From: Colwellia sp.
GTDB lineage: Bacteria; Pseudomonadota; Gammaproteobacteria; Enterobacterales; Alteromonadaceae
Reading direction: 5' to 3'
Length of the DNA stretch: 64,000 bases
Assembly (NCBI GenBank): GCA_029938115.1
Contig: JAPYOP010000008.1
Coordinates: 1 to 64,000 of the forward strand
The notes beneath the pieces were generated by a model, which worked only from the letters and a program-made list of their open reading frames with translations, did no database searches and was not told where the DNA came from. The position numbers and the translations under genes are program-made. This document shows positions 44,698 through 53,398 of this stretch, piece by piece. Each line of letters opens with the position of its first letter. Within the stretch, counting starts at the first letter, position 1.

Positions 44698-46689
44698 GTG
44701 GCTCCTCGTCGTGTCATTATTAGGAATCATAGCGCAGAGGCGAACCTGTTTGCCCGTCGTACTTTTATTGCTTTTGCTAGCGTATTAGTATTATTGCTTA
44801 TCTTATTTAGTAATGTTTATTCGTTGCAAGTCGAATCCTTTGAAAAATACCAAACTCGTTCTAATTCAAATCGAATAAAACTATTACCTGTGGCACCAAA
44901 TCGAGGTCGGATTTACGACCGTAATGGTGTTATTCTTGCTGACAACAAACCTGTGTATAGCTTAGCGGTAATTCCAGAGCAAACTAACCATCTAAAAGCT
45001 AGTATTACTCAGATCAGTAAATTACTTAACATAACTAAAAATAAACAAGAAAAGTTTTTCAAATCAGTAAAGCGTAAACGACGCTTCAAGCAAATTGAAT
45101 TGTATCCTCGTCTCAGCGAACAACAAGTGGCACTTTTCGCGGTTAATCAACATAAGTTTCCTGGTATTTTTGTTGATGCTCGTTTAAAGCGTTATTATCC
45201 TTTTGGTAAATTAACCACGCATAACTTAGGTTATGTTGCCCGTATCAATCGTAAGGATGCCGACAAACTTGAACTTGCAGGTAAATCTGAAAACTACGCG
45301 GCGACTCATGGCATAGGTAAGTTAGGCCTTGAAAAATATTATGAAAACATTTTACATGGCAGCATAGGGCATCAAGAAGTTGAAATAAATAATCAAGGCA
45401 GAATTATTCGAACCTTAGATTTTGCCCCGCCAACTCCCGGCACAGATCTTACCTTAACCCTAGATATAGAACTGCAAATGATAGCCAAGCGTGCACTTTC
45501 AGGAAAGCGTGGTGCTGTAGTGGCCATGGATCCTCGCACAGGTGGAATTTTAGCCATGTATTCTAACCCTAGTTATGATGGTAATTTATTTGTTCACGGT
45601 ATCAGTAATAAAAACTACAATAAATTACGCAACTCAAAGGACTCTCCTTTTATCAACCGAAGTGTACGAGGGTATCCTCCTGCATCAACAGTAAAACCAT
45701 TTTTAGCGTTAACCGGTTTAGAAGAAAGAGCTATCACACCTGACACTAAAGTTTGGGATCCTGGTTGGTATCAACTTGAAGGTTTACCAAATAAATACCG
45801 CGACTGGAAGAAGTGGGGTCATGGTTGGGTCGATTTGAATAAGGCAATTGAGCAGTCTTGTAATATTTATTTTTTCGACTTAGCTTTTAAGCTTGGTATT
45901 ACCAAAATAAATACTATGATGGAACGCTTTGGTTTTGGTGATTATACCGGCATTGATATTCATGAAGAAAGTAGAGCCATTATGCCTAGCGTTTCATGGA
46001 AACGTGCTCGTTACAACCAGCCTTGGTATACCGGAGAAACCCTTTCTGTAGGTATAGGCCAAAGCTTTTGGACTGTAACGCCACTGCAGTTAACACAAGC
46101 ATTAACAACCTTAGTTAATCATGGCGAACGTAAAGTCCCACACTTTTTAAAAGCGATTAAAGAAATAAGTACTGTTGGTGAAGAAAAAAATCAAAGTAGT
46201 TTTAAAGAAATTATTTACGAAGAAAAAGCGCCTTTAGTACTAAAACAGCAAAAAAACTGGAATTTAGTACTAAATGCGATGCACCGCACGGTGCAAGTAG
46301 TTGGAGCTACAGCCTATACGCCATTTAAAGGATCAAAATATGACGCGGCAGGTAAAACAGGCTCTGCACAAGTGGCTCGCATCAAACAAGATGAGAAATA
46401 TGATGCTAAAACAACTCAAGAAAACAAACGTGATAATGCAATGTTTATAGCTTTTGCCCCCTATCACAATCCTGAAATTGTTGTGGCTGTTGCTATAGAA
46501 AACGTTGCTAAGGGTGGTGGCGGTACCAATGCGGGCCCCGTTGCTAGGCAAATAATGGATCAATATTTTGGTAATCGAGTGATAACATCTAATCTTGACA
46601 ATCCAATACCACATACCAAGGTTGCTGCTCAGCATCAGCACAATCTTTCCTCACCAAGCAACGCTATCGAAAACGTTGAGGCAGAATAA
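44698..46689 (+). CDS. mrdA: Penicillin-binding protein 2 (MrdA)
   Basis: A 663-aa transpeptidase of the rod-elongation complex. It starts at GTG 44698, 3 nt after rlmH. It has one N-terminal membrane helix (about 24-44), a PBP dimerisation domain (about 60-220) and a transpeptidase domain with SxxK (PPASTVKPFLAL), SxN (EQSCNIYFF) and KTG (AGKTGSAQVAR). The last 40 residues are Asn/His/Gln-rich. It works with RodA, encoded next. Confidence 0.96.
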   Translation: MAPRRVIIRNHSAEANLFARRTFIAFASVLVLLLILFSNVYSLQVESFEKYQTRSNSNRIKLLPVAPNRGRIYDRNGVILADNKPVYSLAVIPEQTNHLKASITQISKLLNITKNKQEKFFKSVKRKRRFKQIELYPRLSEQQVALFAVNQHKFPGIFVDARLKRYYPFGKLTTHNLGYVARINRKDADKLELAGKSENYAATHGIGKLGLEKYYENILHGSIGHQEVEINNQGRIIRTLDFAPPTPGTDLTLTLDIELQMIAKRALSGKRGAVVAMDPRTGGILAMYSNPSYDGNLFVHGISNKNYNKLRNSKDSPFINRSVRGYPPASTVKPFLALTGLEERAITPDTKVWDPGWYQLEGLPNKYRDWKKWGHGWVDLNKAIEQSCNIYFFDLAFKLGITKINTMMERFGFGDYTGIDIHEESRAIMPSVSWKRARYNQPWYTGETLSVGIGQSFWTVTPLQLTQALTTLVNHGERKVPHFLKAIKEISTVGEEKNQSSFKEIIYEEKAPLVLKQQKNWNLVLNAMHRTVQVVGATAYTPFKGSKYDAAGKTGSAQVARIKQDEKYDAKTTQENKRDNAMFIAFAPYHNPEIVVAVAIENVAKGGGGTNAGPVARQIMDQYFGNRVITSNLDNPIPHTKVAAQHQHNLSSPSNAIENVEAE

Positions 46690-47804
46690 TGCGCAGCACA
46701 GGTCAAGACCAACAACAAGTACGCACTGTATGGCAAAAACTGCATATAGATCTTCCTCTATTGTTAGGGATTTTATCACTCATGGCACTTGGCCTATTTA
46801 TTGTTTATAGCGCTAGCGGCCAAAATATGGGCATGATTTATCGTCATTTACGCAGTATTGGTGTTGCATTGGTTGTCATGTTAGTTGTTGCACAAATTCC
46901 ACCGCTTTCATATAGAAAGTGGGCTGTGCCTGTTTTTGTAATAGGTATTCTAATGTTGGTTGCTGTTTTACTCTTTGGTCATGTTGGTAAAGGAGCTCAG
47001 CGTTGGCTTGATTTAGGCATAATGAAATTTCAGCCTTCAGAGGTAATGAAACTTGTCGTGCCAATAATGATTGCTTGGTTCATTAGCCAACACAATTTAC
47101 CCGTGAAAATATCGACCGTCATTCTGGCCTTTATTTTAGTACTAATACCAACACTATTAATTGCTAAACAACCTGATTTAGGCACATCATTATTGATTGC
47201 TAGTTCAGGTGTTTTTGTTATTTTTCTCGCGGGAGCAAGTTGGAAATTAATAGGAATATGTGCAGGATTAGCTTCTGCATTCGCTCCTATATTATGGATG
47301 TTTTTGATGGAAGATTATCAACGGCAGCGAGTAATGACCTTTTTAAATCCGGAGCAAGATCCCCTTGGCTCTGGCTATCATATAATTCAATCTAAAATAG
47401 CTATAGGCTCAGGCGGACTTGAAGGAAAAGGTTATTTACATGGTACACAGTCACAATTAGAGTTTTTACCCGAGCGTCATACCGACTTCATTTTTTCAGT
47501 GTTTAGTGAAGAGTTTGGTTTAATTGGTGTCGCCGTTTTATTGTCTGTTTACTTATTTATAGTCATGAGAGGATTATGGATTGCTGTTAACGCGCAACAT
47601 GCCTTTACTAAACTTTTAGGAGGTAGCCTTACTCTTACCTTCTTCGTTTATGTATTTGTAAATATAGGCATGGTTTCAGGTTTACTTCCTGTTGTGGGCG
47701 TACCGCTACCATTAGTTAGTTATGGTGGAACATCCATGGTGACATTACTGGCGGGATTTGGCATGCTAATGGCTATAAGTACGCATCGTCGCTTCCATGT
47801 ATAG
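46689..47804 (+). CDS. mrdB: Rod shape-determining protein RodA (MrdB)
   Basis: A 371-aa SEDS-family peptidoglycan glycosyltransferase with about ten membrane helices. Conserved blocks are visible: KGAQRWLDLGIMKFQPSEVM, AKQPDLGTSLLI, FLPERHTDFIFSVFSEEFGL and the PVVGVPLPLVSYGGTSMVTL block. Its start overlaps the mrdA stop by one base, coupling the glycosyltransferase to its transpeptidase partner. Confidence 0.97.
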   Translation: MRSTGQDQQQVRTVWQKLHIDLPLLLGILSLMALGLFIVYSASGQNMGMIYRHLRSIGVALVVMLVVAQIPPLSYRKWAVPVFVIGILMLVAVLLFGHVGKGAQRWLDLGIMKFQPSEVMKLVVPIMIAWFISQHNLPVKISTVILAFILVLIPTLLIAKQPDLGTSLLIASSGVFVIFLAGASWKLIGICAGLASAFAPILWMFLMEDYQRQRVMTFLNPEQDPLGSGYHIIQSKIAIGSGGLEGKGYLHGTQSQLEFLPERHTDFIFSVFSEEFGLIGVAVLLSVYLFIVMRGLWIAVNAQHAFTKLLGGSLTLTFFVYVFVNIGMVSGLLPVVGVPLPLVSYGGTSMVTLLAGFGMLMAISTHRRFHV

Positions 47805-47907
47805 TATCAGGTGAACGTTAATGCTATTTCATCCGGCTTTATTATCGAATGAACTATCTACAACGTTAAGTGCTACAAAAAAATAAAGTTTGTTTACGGA
47901 ATAAAGT

Positions 47908-48714
47908 ATGAACAAAAGTGAAAAAACATTTTTAATACTTATGACTCTTATCTTATCCGCTTGTAGTTCTGGGCGTTATAAAGATGCCAATGATAGTATT
48001 CCAAGTCGTTTTCCTAACCAAGCAGAGTTAAAAGATGCCATTCCTCGTGCAGAAGTTCATAGTCGAGGTGGGAATAAAGCTTATGAAGTACGTGGTATTG
48101 ATTATAAAGTATTAAGTAATGCACAAGGCTTTGAGCAAACGGGCACAGCTTCATGGTACGGTAAAAAGTTTCATGGCCATTTAACTTCAAATGGTGAAAT
48201 TTATGATATGTATGCTATGAGTGCTGCACACAAAAATTTACCACTACCTACCTATTTAAAAGTAACCAATATTGCCAATGATAAATCGGTCATTGTACGT
48301 GTAAATGATCGCGGGCCTTTTCATCAAAGTCGTATTGTTGATTTATCCTATAGCGCAGCTTATAAACTTGATATGTTAAAAACAGGTACCGCCAAGGTAA
48401 AAATTACTGCCATTACAGAATTTGACACCAAGATTAAAAAGATCATCCCTGCAGTAGCTAAACAAACCATAAATAATAGTTCTGCAACTCAAGGAAAAAA
48501 CTATATTCAAATTTTTGCCACGAGTAAGCTTGAGTTAGCAAAAAAGACAGCAAGTGAATTATCAAAAAAACATTCACAAACTGTTAATTATCCTGAAAAA
48601 AATGGCGTTTATCGTATTCAGATAGGTCCAGTAATCAATATCATAACGCTTAATGAGTTGTTAGTTGAATTGAAAGAAGGCAAATACCCTAACGCCTACT
48701 TAAGAAGCTTATAA
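47908..48714 (+). CDS. rlpA: Septal-ring lytic transglycosylase lipoprotein RlpA
   Basis: A 268-aa outer-membrane lipoprotein. The lipobox LILSACSSG gives the lipidated Cys near residue 19. The double-psi beta-barrel domain (about 75-165) shows GTASWYGKKFHGHLTSNGE, MSAAHKNLPLPTYLKVTN and VRVNDRGPFHQSRIVDLSY, with the family's His/Asp residues. A C-terminal SPOR domain (about 190-268) binds denuded septal glycans. It follows mrdB after about 100 nt. Confidence 0.94.
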   Translation: MNKSEKTFLILMTLILSACSSGRYKDANDSIPSRFPNQAELKDAIPRAEVHSRGGNKAYEVRGIDYKVLSNAQGFEQTGTASWYGKKFHGHLTSNGEIYDMYAMSAAHKNLPLPTYLKVTNIANDKSVIVRVNDRGPFHQSRIVDLSYSAAYKLDMLKTGTAKVKITAITEFDTKIKKIIPAVAKQTINNSSATQGKNYIQIFATSKLELAKKTASELSKKHSQTVNYPEKNGVYRIQIGPVINIITLNELLVELKEGKYPNAYLRSL

Positions 48715-48800
48715 GTACACAACTTTAATAAGGGTTAATTAATAAAGCTAATTTTTACAATTATCTCTAATTCCGCCATAGCCAACCAAAATATAAGTGA

Positions 48801-48806
48801 TATACT
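48801..48806 (+). promoter_or_regulatory. Probable dacA promoter (-10)
   Basis: TATACT preceded by TGA forms an extended -10 (TGN-TATACT). A start near 48813 would exclude any dacA start codon upstream of that point, including the in-frame GTG at 48797 that overlaps the -10. No strong -35 is visible. Confidence 0.45.
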
Positions 48807-48859
48807 TTCTTTTAGCTTTTTATTCAATCAATCACTTTATCATCTCATTATTAAAAATT

Positions 48860-50092
48860 ATGCCTTTAACTATGCCTTCAAATATACTTTCAATTATGCC
48901 CTTACAATCGCAAAAAATAGCACATAAATGTCTTAAGATTATTACTGCTTCTTTCCTAGGCTCAGCTTTAACTTTCTCATCATTGAGTCAAGCAATAACT
49001 ATTATTCCAGATGCACCCAAAATTAATGCTAAAGGTTTTATTTTAGTTGATTTTACTACCGGAAAAGTTATTGCTGAAGGAAACGCTGATATGCAATTAG
49101 CACCCGCAAGTTTAACTAAAATGATGACGAGTTACATCATAGGTAAAGAACTAGAAAATGGAAATATTTCTAATGACGATCAGGTGATGATCAGCGAGAA
49201 TGCTTGGGCTAAAAACTTTCCTGATTCATCAAAAATGTTCATTGAGGTCGGTACTGAAGTATCCGTGAACTTATTAAATCAAGGGATTATTGTTGCTTCA
49301 GGTAATGATGCATGTGTTGCTATGGCTGAGCATATTGCTGGCAGTGAAAGCGCCTTTGCTGACTTAATGAATGCTCACGCTGAGCAGCTAGGTATGTCTA
49401 GCTCATTTTTTGAAAACAGCCATGGTTTGGACAGCTCTTCTCATATGACTACACCACGCGATATGGCCGTATTGGCAAGTGCTATCATTCGTGAAGTTCC
49501 TAACGAATATGCTATATACAAACAAAAATCGTTTAAATATAACAACATTAAGCAATATAACCGTAACTCGTTATTATGGGATAAAAGCTTAAATGTTGAC
49601 GGTATGAAAACAGGCCATACATCAAATGCCGGTTACAGCTTGGTTACCTCAGCAACTAAAGGCGATATGCGTTTAGTTACAGTGGTAATGGGTACGGAAA
49701 GCGAACGTGATCGTAAAGTAGAAAGCAAAAAATTATTAAACTACGGTTTCCGATTTTTTGAAACATATACGCCATATAAAGCGGGTGAAAAATTTGCCAC
49801 TAATCGTATTTGGATGGGAGATAAAGAGCAAGTAGATTTAGGTATAGTATTAGATACACCTATCACTATTCCTCGAGGACAACGTAAAAACTTAAAAGCT
49901 AACTTTGAATTAACTCAACAGTTAACGGCCCCTATTGCCAAAGGCACTGTTGTTGGTACATTATTTTTACAACTTGAAGGTGAGGACATTGCGCAATACC
50001 CGCTAGTAACGTTACAGGAAGTGAATGAAGGCAGTTTCTTCTCGAAAATAATGGATTACATTAAATTGTTCTTTGCTCAATTGTTTGAATAA
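48860..50092 (+). CDS. dacA: D-alanyl-D-alanine carboxypeptidase (PBP5/6 type)
   Basis: A periplasmic carboxypeptidase trimming peptidoglycan stem peptides. It has SxxK (PASLTKMMTSYI), SGN (VASGNDACVAMAEHIAG) and KTG (GMKTGHTSNAGYSL), and ends in an amphipathic membrane anchor (IMDYIKLFFAQLFE). The start is uncertain: in-frame ATGs occur at 48860, 48872 and 48896, none with a good ribosome-binding site. The last gives the most ordinary signal peptide (cleavage after LSQA). The ybeD-lipB-lipA genes that usually follow are absent here. Confidence 0.93.
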   Translation: MPLTMPSNILSIMPLQSQKIAHKCLKIITASFLGSALTFSSLSQAITIIPDAPKINAKGFILVDFTTGKVIAEGNADMQLAPASLTKMMTSYIIGKELENGNISNDDQVMISENAWAKNFPDSSKMFIEVGTEVSVNLLNQGIIVASGNDACVAMAEHIAGSESAFADLMNAHAEQLGMSSSFFENSHGLDSSSHMTTPRDMAVLASAIIREVPNEYAIYKQKSFKYNNIKQYNRNSLLWDKSLNVDGMKTGHTSNAGYSLVTSATKGDMRLVTVVMGTESERDRKVESKKLLNYGFRFFETYTPYKAGEKFATNRIWMGDKEQVDLGIVLDTPITIPRGQRKNLKANFELTQQLTAPIAKGTVVGTLFLQLEGEDIAQYPLVTLQEVNEGSFFSKIMDYIKLFFAQLFE

Positions 50093-50120
50093 GAGTTAAA
50101 TATGAAGTAAAAAATGTTCT

Positions 50121-50156
50121 AAAGCTAGCAATGAGATATTAATCACTGCTAGCTTT
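50121..50156. terminator. Terminator between convergent dacA and KAS III
   Basis: Arms AAAGCTAGCA (50121-50130) and TGCTAGCTTT (50147-50156) surround a 16-nt loop. On the plus strand the T-run CTTTTTGCTTT follows, making it a reasonable dacA terminator. On the minus strand the stem ends in TTT and is followed by AGAACATTTTTT, so some bidirectional use is possible. Confidence 0.65.
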
Positions 50157-50161
50157 TTGCT

Positions 50162-51280
50162 TTAAACGTACTCTAGAATCAAACAACAAGCGGAATAACC
50201 AGCACCAAACGAACAAAGTACGGCCTTGTCGCCTGAACTCAAACCATCATGATGTTTATGTAAAGCAATAATACAACCCGCTGAGCTCGTATTAGCATAT
50301 TCATCTAAAATGATTGGCGCCTCCCCTACTTCTGGCTCACGACCTAACACTTTTTTACCAATAAAATTATTCATATTGATATTAGCTTGATGTAAATAAA
50401 GGCGTTTAATATCGTCAGGTGCTAACTCAACTTTATCCATTTGCGACATAATTAAATTAGATACCATAGGTAATACTTCTTTAAATACTTTACGTCCTTG
50501 TTGGATAAAGTACTTATCAACATCATGCTCTGTTTCTGGGCTACATTGATTCATATAACCCACATTACTGCGAATGTTATTAGAAAATTGCGTAATAGGC
50601 TGCTCTGCAATAATTTTAAACTGATGTTCACTTGTTGCGGTCGACTCATCTTCTATAACAGAAGCTGTAGCAACATCACCAAAAATAAAGTGACTATCCC
50701 TATCACGATAATTAATTTGCGGCGATAAAATCTCAGGGTTAATTACCAACACTGTTTTTGCTGTGCCGCTGCGAATTGCATTAGCCGCATTGATAATACC
50801 AAAGGTTGCAGCAGAACATGCCACTAACATGTCAAACCCCCAACCTCCACAGCCTAAGGCTTGCTGTATTTCAATAGCAATTGCCGGATATGAGCGTTGA
50901 GTATAAGCACAAGCAACAATAATAAGGTCGATATCAGCTGCCGTTTTATTTGCGGCATCCATAGCCTCTTTAGCAGCAGCAACGCCGATTTCAGCTTGCA
51001 TTGACAAAGTATCATTAGGCCTTTCAGCAAATGATGGTCTCATAAGGTCAACATTTAAAATATCAGCTTTTGACATGACATAGCGGCTTTTAATACCCGA
51101 AGCCTTCTCAATAAAAGCACTACTTGAATGGGATAATGCGGCTACCGTCCCCTCTGTAATGGCTTGCTCATTATCATGGTTGAATTTATCAACATAATTA
51201 TTAAAGCAAGCAACTAACTCATCATTTGAAATACTTTCAGATGGGGTAAATAACCCAGTACCACTAATTACAACAGACAT
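50162..51280 (-). CDS. Beta-ketoacyl-ACP synthase III family protein
   Basis: A 372-aa FabH-like thiolase-fold enzyme. The Cys-His-Asn triad is visible: Cys in DMLVACSAATFGI, His in LYLHQANINMN and Asn in DEYANTSSAGCI. It is longer than E. coli FabH (317 aa), mainly through an N-terminal stretch (about 20-75), and belongs to the longer KAS III type seen in marine gammaproteobacteria. It would condense an acyl-CoA with malonyl-ACP; whether it primes ordinary fatty-acid synthesis or a special product is unclear. Confidence 0.86.
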   Translation of the reverse strand: MSVVISGTGLFTPSESISNDELVACFNNYVDKFNHDNEQAITEGTVAALSHSSSAFIEKASGIKSRYVMSKADILNVDLMRPSFAERPNDTLSMQAEIGVAAAKEAMDAANKTAADIDLIIVACAYTQRSYPAIAIEIQQALGCGGWGFDMLVACSAATFGIINAANAIRSGTAKTVLVINPEILSPQINYRDRDSHFIFGDVATASVIEDESTATSEHQFKIIAEQPITQFSNNIRSNVGYMNQCSPETEHDVDKYFIQQGRKVFKEVLPMVSNLIMSQMDKVELAPDDIKRLYLHQANINMNNFIGKKVLGREPEVGEAPIILDEYANTSSAGCIIALHKHHDGLSSGDKAVLCSFGAGYSACCLILEYV

Positions 51281-51323
51281 AAAAATTTCTCTACAAAAAA
51301 ATCAAGTTAAGGAACCACAAGGT

Positions 51324-51398
51324 ATGACCAATAGTGTATTTTATTTGATGGATTTTGTCGATAATTTAGGAGGCGTTATGAAGCTTGAAAAACAATAA
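51324..51398 (+). CDS. Possible 24-residue peptide
   Basis: A short plus-strand frame in the gap between KAS III and rraB, both on the other strand. AAGGA lies 10 nt before ATG 51324. Inside the frame a perfect AGGAGG precedes a second in-frame ATG at 51378, leaving only MKLEKQ. The stop codon falls in the terminator stem at 51396-51415. The strong internal ribosome-binding site may be coincidence. No known peptide is recognised. Confidence 0.2.
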   Translation: MTNSVFYLMDFVDNLGGVMKLEKQ

Positions 51399-51415
51399 TG
51401 CCGCTCAGGGCATTA
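51396..51415 (-). terminator. Rho-independent terminator of plsC-rraB
   Basis: On the minus strand the stem TAATGCC/GGCATTA is followed by TTGTTTTTC, a U-rich run. It lies about 10 nt beyond the rraB stop and suits the plsC-rraB transcript. Confidence 0.65.
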
Positions 51416-51424
51416 TATACATAG

Positions 51425-51781
51425 TTATTCTTCGAAGTAGGTGCCCCAACCATCATAATCTACATTGCATTGTTGGGATAATTCAAACATTTTCTTAGTC
51501 TCTGCTTTAAGTAAATCAGCATTAAGCATCAACTCAGTGACAATATCAAAAGCAAATACTTTGTCACCATTCTCAAGTTCAGCCTCTTCAGGCTCTTCGA
51601 TTTCTAATCCTAATTTGAATGCCGCAATAGCAGCTTTTTCTAACAAATCAAAATCTTCACTAGCAAAGTGGTGCTCAATGGTATGATAAACCTCATCATT
51701 AGTTCCATCAGCAAGTAACTCACTAACAAGTGCGTCTGTATGTTCAAACCAATGCTGTAATTCTTCATTAATCATTTTCAT
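51425..51781 (-). CDS. rraB: Ribonuclease E inhibitor RraB
   Basis: A 118-aa acidic protein that binds and inhibits RNase E in E. coli. The family pattern is clear: LVSELLADGTNDEVYHTIEH, DFDLLEKAAIAAFKLGLEIE and the C-terminal VDYDGWGTYFEE. It lacks the Asp/Glu-rich tail that extends E. coli RraB. Its start overlaps the plsC stop by 4 nt (ATGA), so it is translationally coupled to a phospholipid-synthesis gene. Confidence 0.92.
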   Translation of the reverse strand: MKMINEELQHWFEHTDALVSELLADGTNDEVYHTIEHHFASEDFDLLEKAAIAAFKLGLEIEEPEEAELENGDKVFAFDIVTELMLNADLLKAETKKMFELSQQCNVDYDGWGTYFEE

Positions 51782-52500
51782 TTACCCTTTGCTATTTCTT
51801 CATCTAATTGGCTAATTTTAGCAGCCATTAAAGTATGCGTTTTGTCTGCAATATTACGAACACTACCACCGCTATCTTCACTTAAATAAATGGGATCTAA
51901 AAACTCAATGATTATTTTACCATTATTCCAGCGGCCCATTTCGATTGTACCTTCTTGATTACTCGCACAAATAGGTACAATAGGCACATTTGCTAACTCA
52001 GCAGTACGAAAAGCCCCTGTTTTAAAAGGTAAAAGTCCGCGTCCTCTGCTTCTAGTTCCTTCTGGAAACATCCAAACAGAAAGCTTGTTTTTGGTGATTT
52101 TACTTGCCGTTATACTCATTGTATTCATGGCTTTGCTAGTGTTTTTACGATCAATAAGTATATTGCCTGTTAACCAATACATTTGACCAAAAATTGGAAT
52201 CCATTTGAGACTTTTTTTACCTACTGTTACCGTACCTGGTTGGACCGCATTAGCCATAGTAAAAACATCATAACTGTTTTGATGGTTAGCCACATAAACA
52301 ACGGGGCCAAGGTTTTTAACCGACTCAGGAATTCTTACTTCAACATCAAAACCTAATAGCTTAGTTACTTTACCTAAATACCGAGAGGTATGATGCACAT
52401 TATTTCGGTGAAATGGTTTTAACAAACAGTAAAAACATGAAACGGTGCAAATAAATAGAAAAGCAACAGACATCAAGATAAAACGTAAAATAGTTAACAA
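51778..52500 (-). CDS. plsC: 1-acyl-sn-glycerol-3-phosphate acyltransferase
   Basis: A membrane acyltransferase making phosphatidic acid from lysophosphatidic acid. Motif I is NHQNSYD (HX4D) and motif III is FPEGTRSRGRG, with PFKTGAFRTAELANVPIVPI downstream. I place the start at TTG 52500 (240 aa, close to the 245 aa of E. coli PlsC) because AAGG lies 9 nt upstream and the N-terminus then aligns. ATG 52473 and TTG 52557 are alternatives. It forms an operon with rraB. Confidence 0.9.
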   Translation of the reverse strand: MLTILRFILMSVAFLFICTVSCFYCLLKPFHRNNVHHTSRYLGKVTKLLGFDVEVRIPESVKNLGPVVYVANHQNSYDVFTMANAVQPGTVTVGKKSLKWIPIFGQMYWLTGNILIDRKNTSKAMNTMSITASKITKNKLSVWMFPEGTRSRGRGLLPFKTGAFRTAELANVPIVPICASNQEGTIEMGRWNNGKIIIEFLDPIYLSEDSGGSVRNIADKTHTLMAAKISQLDEEIAKGK

Positions 52501-52749
52501 CAGATAAAGCCTTAGTAAAATTTCAGATGGCGAGTATAGCAAATTAGGCAGCCCCAATAATACATTTTTTATTATTTTACAGTAATCAATAGCTTAGTTT
52601 TTTAGCTGAAAATAAATTGATTTAATTGAAGATAATACTAATTTTTTTCTAACTTTTGTCTATAGTTAAATACAGGTGTTAAACGATACGTTAGCTCAAA
52701 ATAAATCAGCAGCACCTGAAATGAAGCATAGGATGCGACCGGGGAATAC

Positions 52750-53346
52750 ATGAAACTTTTAATCATATTTAGTATAGTTTTGCCATTAGCCATATATTCA
52801 ATGAAAAGCTACGCTGATGAAAGTCAGGCCATACAAACAGAACATAAAAATCAACACAGTGACATAGTCACTAAAAGCTCTCCTGTTAGTTTGCTGTTAA
52901 TAACTCAAGATTTAGTTGCGGTAATAGATAGCTCGCAACCCCTTGAAGTTACAACAGAAATAAAAGGTGAGTTCACTACTCGCTTACTTTCAATGGAAGC
53001 AGGGATATTACAATCAAAACAAGCATCAGGATGGAACAAGTACTATTTTCAGGGTGCTGTAACCTTACATCAACAAAATGAATTCAATGTCTCATTGATG
53101 GCAAACATAGAACAAATAAATAACTTCAATCATCATAATGATCAAACACCTATTTTAGATAATTCAATCACTCTTAATGAAACAGAATTGAATTATAGCT
53201 TCGGCATTATCACAAGTTATTCAGTTAGTCCTACATGGCACTTTTCTGGCGGTATTATTCACGCTGAATCTTTGAATGAAACAACAAAAAACACTTGGTA
53301 CGGAGACACAAATATGGCATTAATTGGTACTACATACTCTTTTTAA
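52750..53346 (+). CDS. Exported protein of unknown function, possible outer-membrane barrel
   Basis: 198 aa. I do not recognise the family. A signal peptide (about 1-22, ending KSYA) is followed by a polar segment and then several amphipathic strands with alternating hydrophobic residues (TRLLSMEAGILQ, YYFQGAVTLHQQ, FNVSLMANIEQI, LNYSFGIITSYSV, WHFSGGIIHAES, TNMALIGTTYSF). The terminal aromatic residue F is the usual outer-membrane barrel signal. A GGGGAA ribosome-binding site precedes the ATG. It is divergent from plsC. Confidence 0.65.
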   Translation: MKLLIIFSIVLPLAIYSMKSYADESQAIQTEHKNQHSDIVTKSSPVSLLLITQDLVAVIDSSQPLEVTTEIKGEFTTRLLSMEAGILQSKQASGWNKYYFQGAVTLHQQNEFNVSLMANIEQINNFNHHNDQTPILDNSITLNETELNYSFGIITSYSVSPTWHFSGGIIHAESLNETTKNTWYGDTNMALIGTTYSF

Positions 53347-53398
53347 TTACACCAATTAATACCAGTTAATACCAAAACTATAACCATTAAAACTCGAT

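Noticed and set aside
53347-53398. TTAATACCA-type short repeats between convergent genes
   Set aside because: Two or three imperfect copies in AT-rich DNA, with no hairpin and no U-tract; not enough to call a repeat element or terminator.
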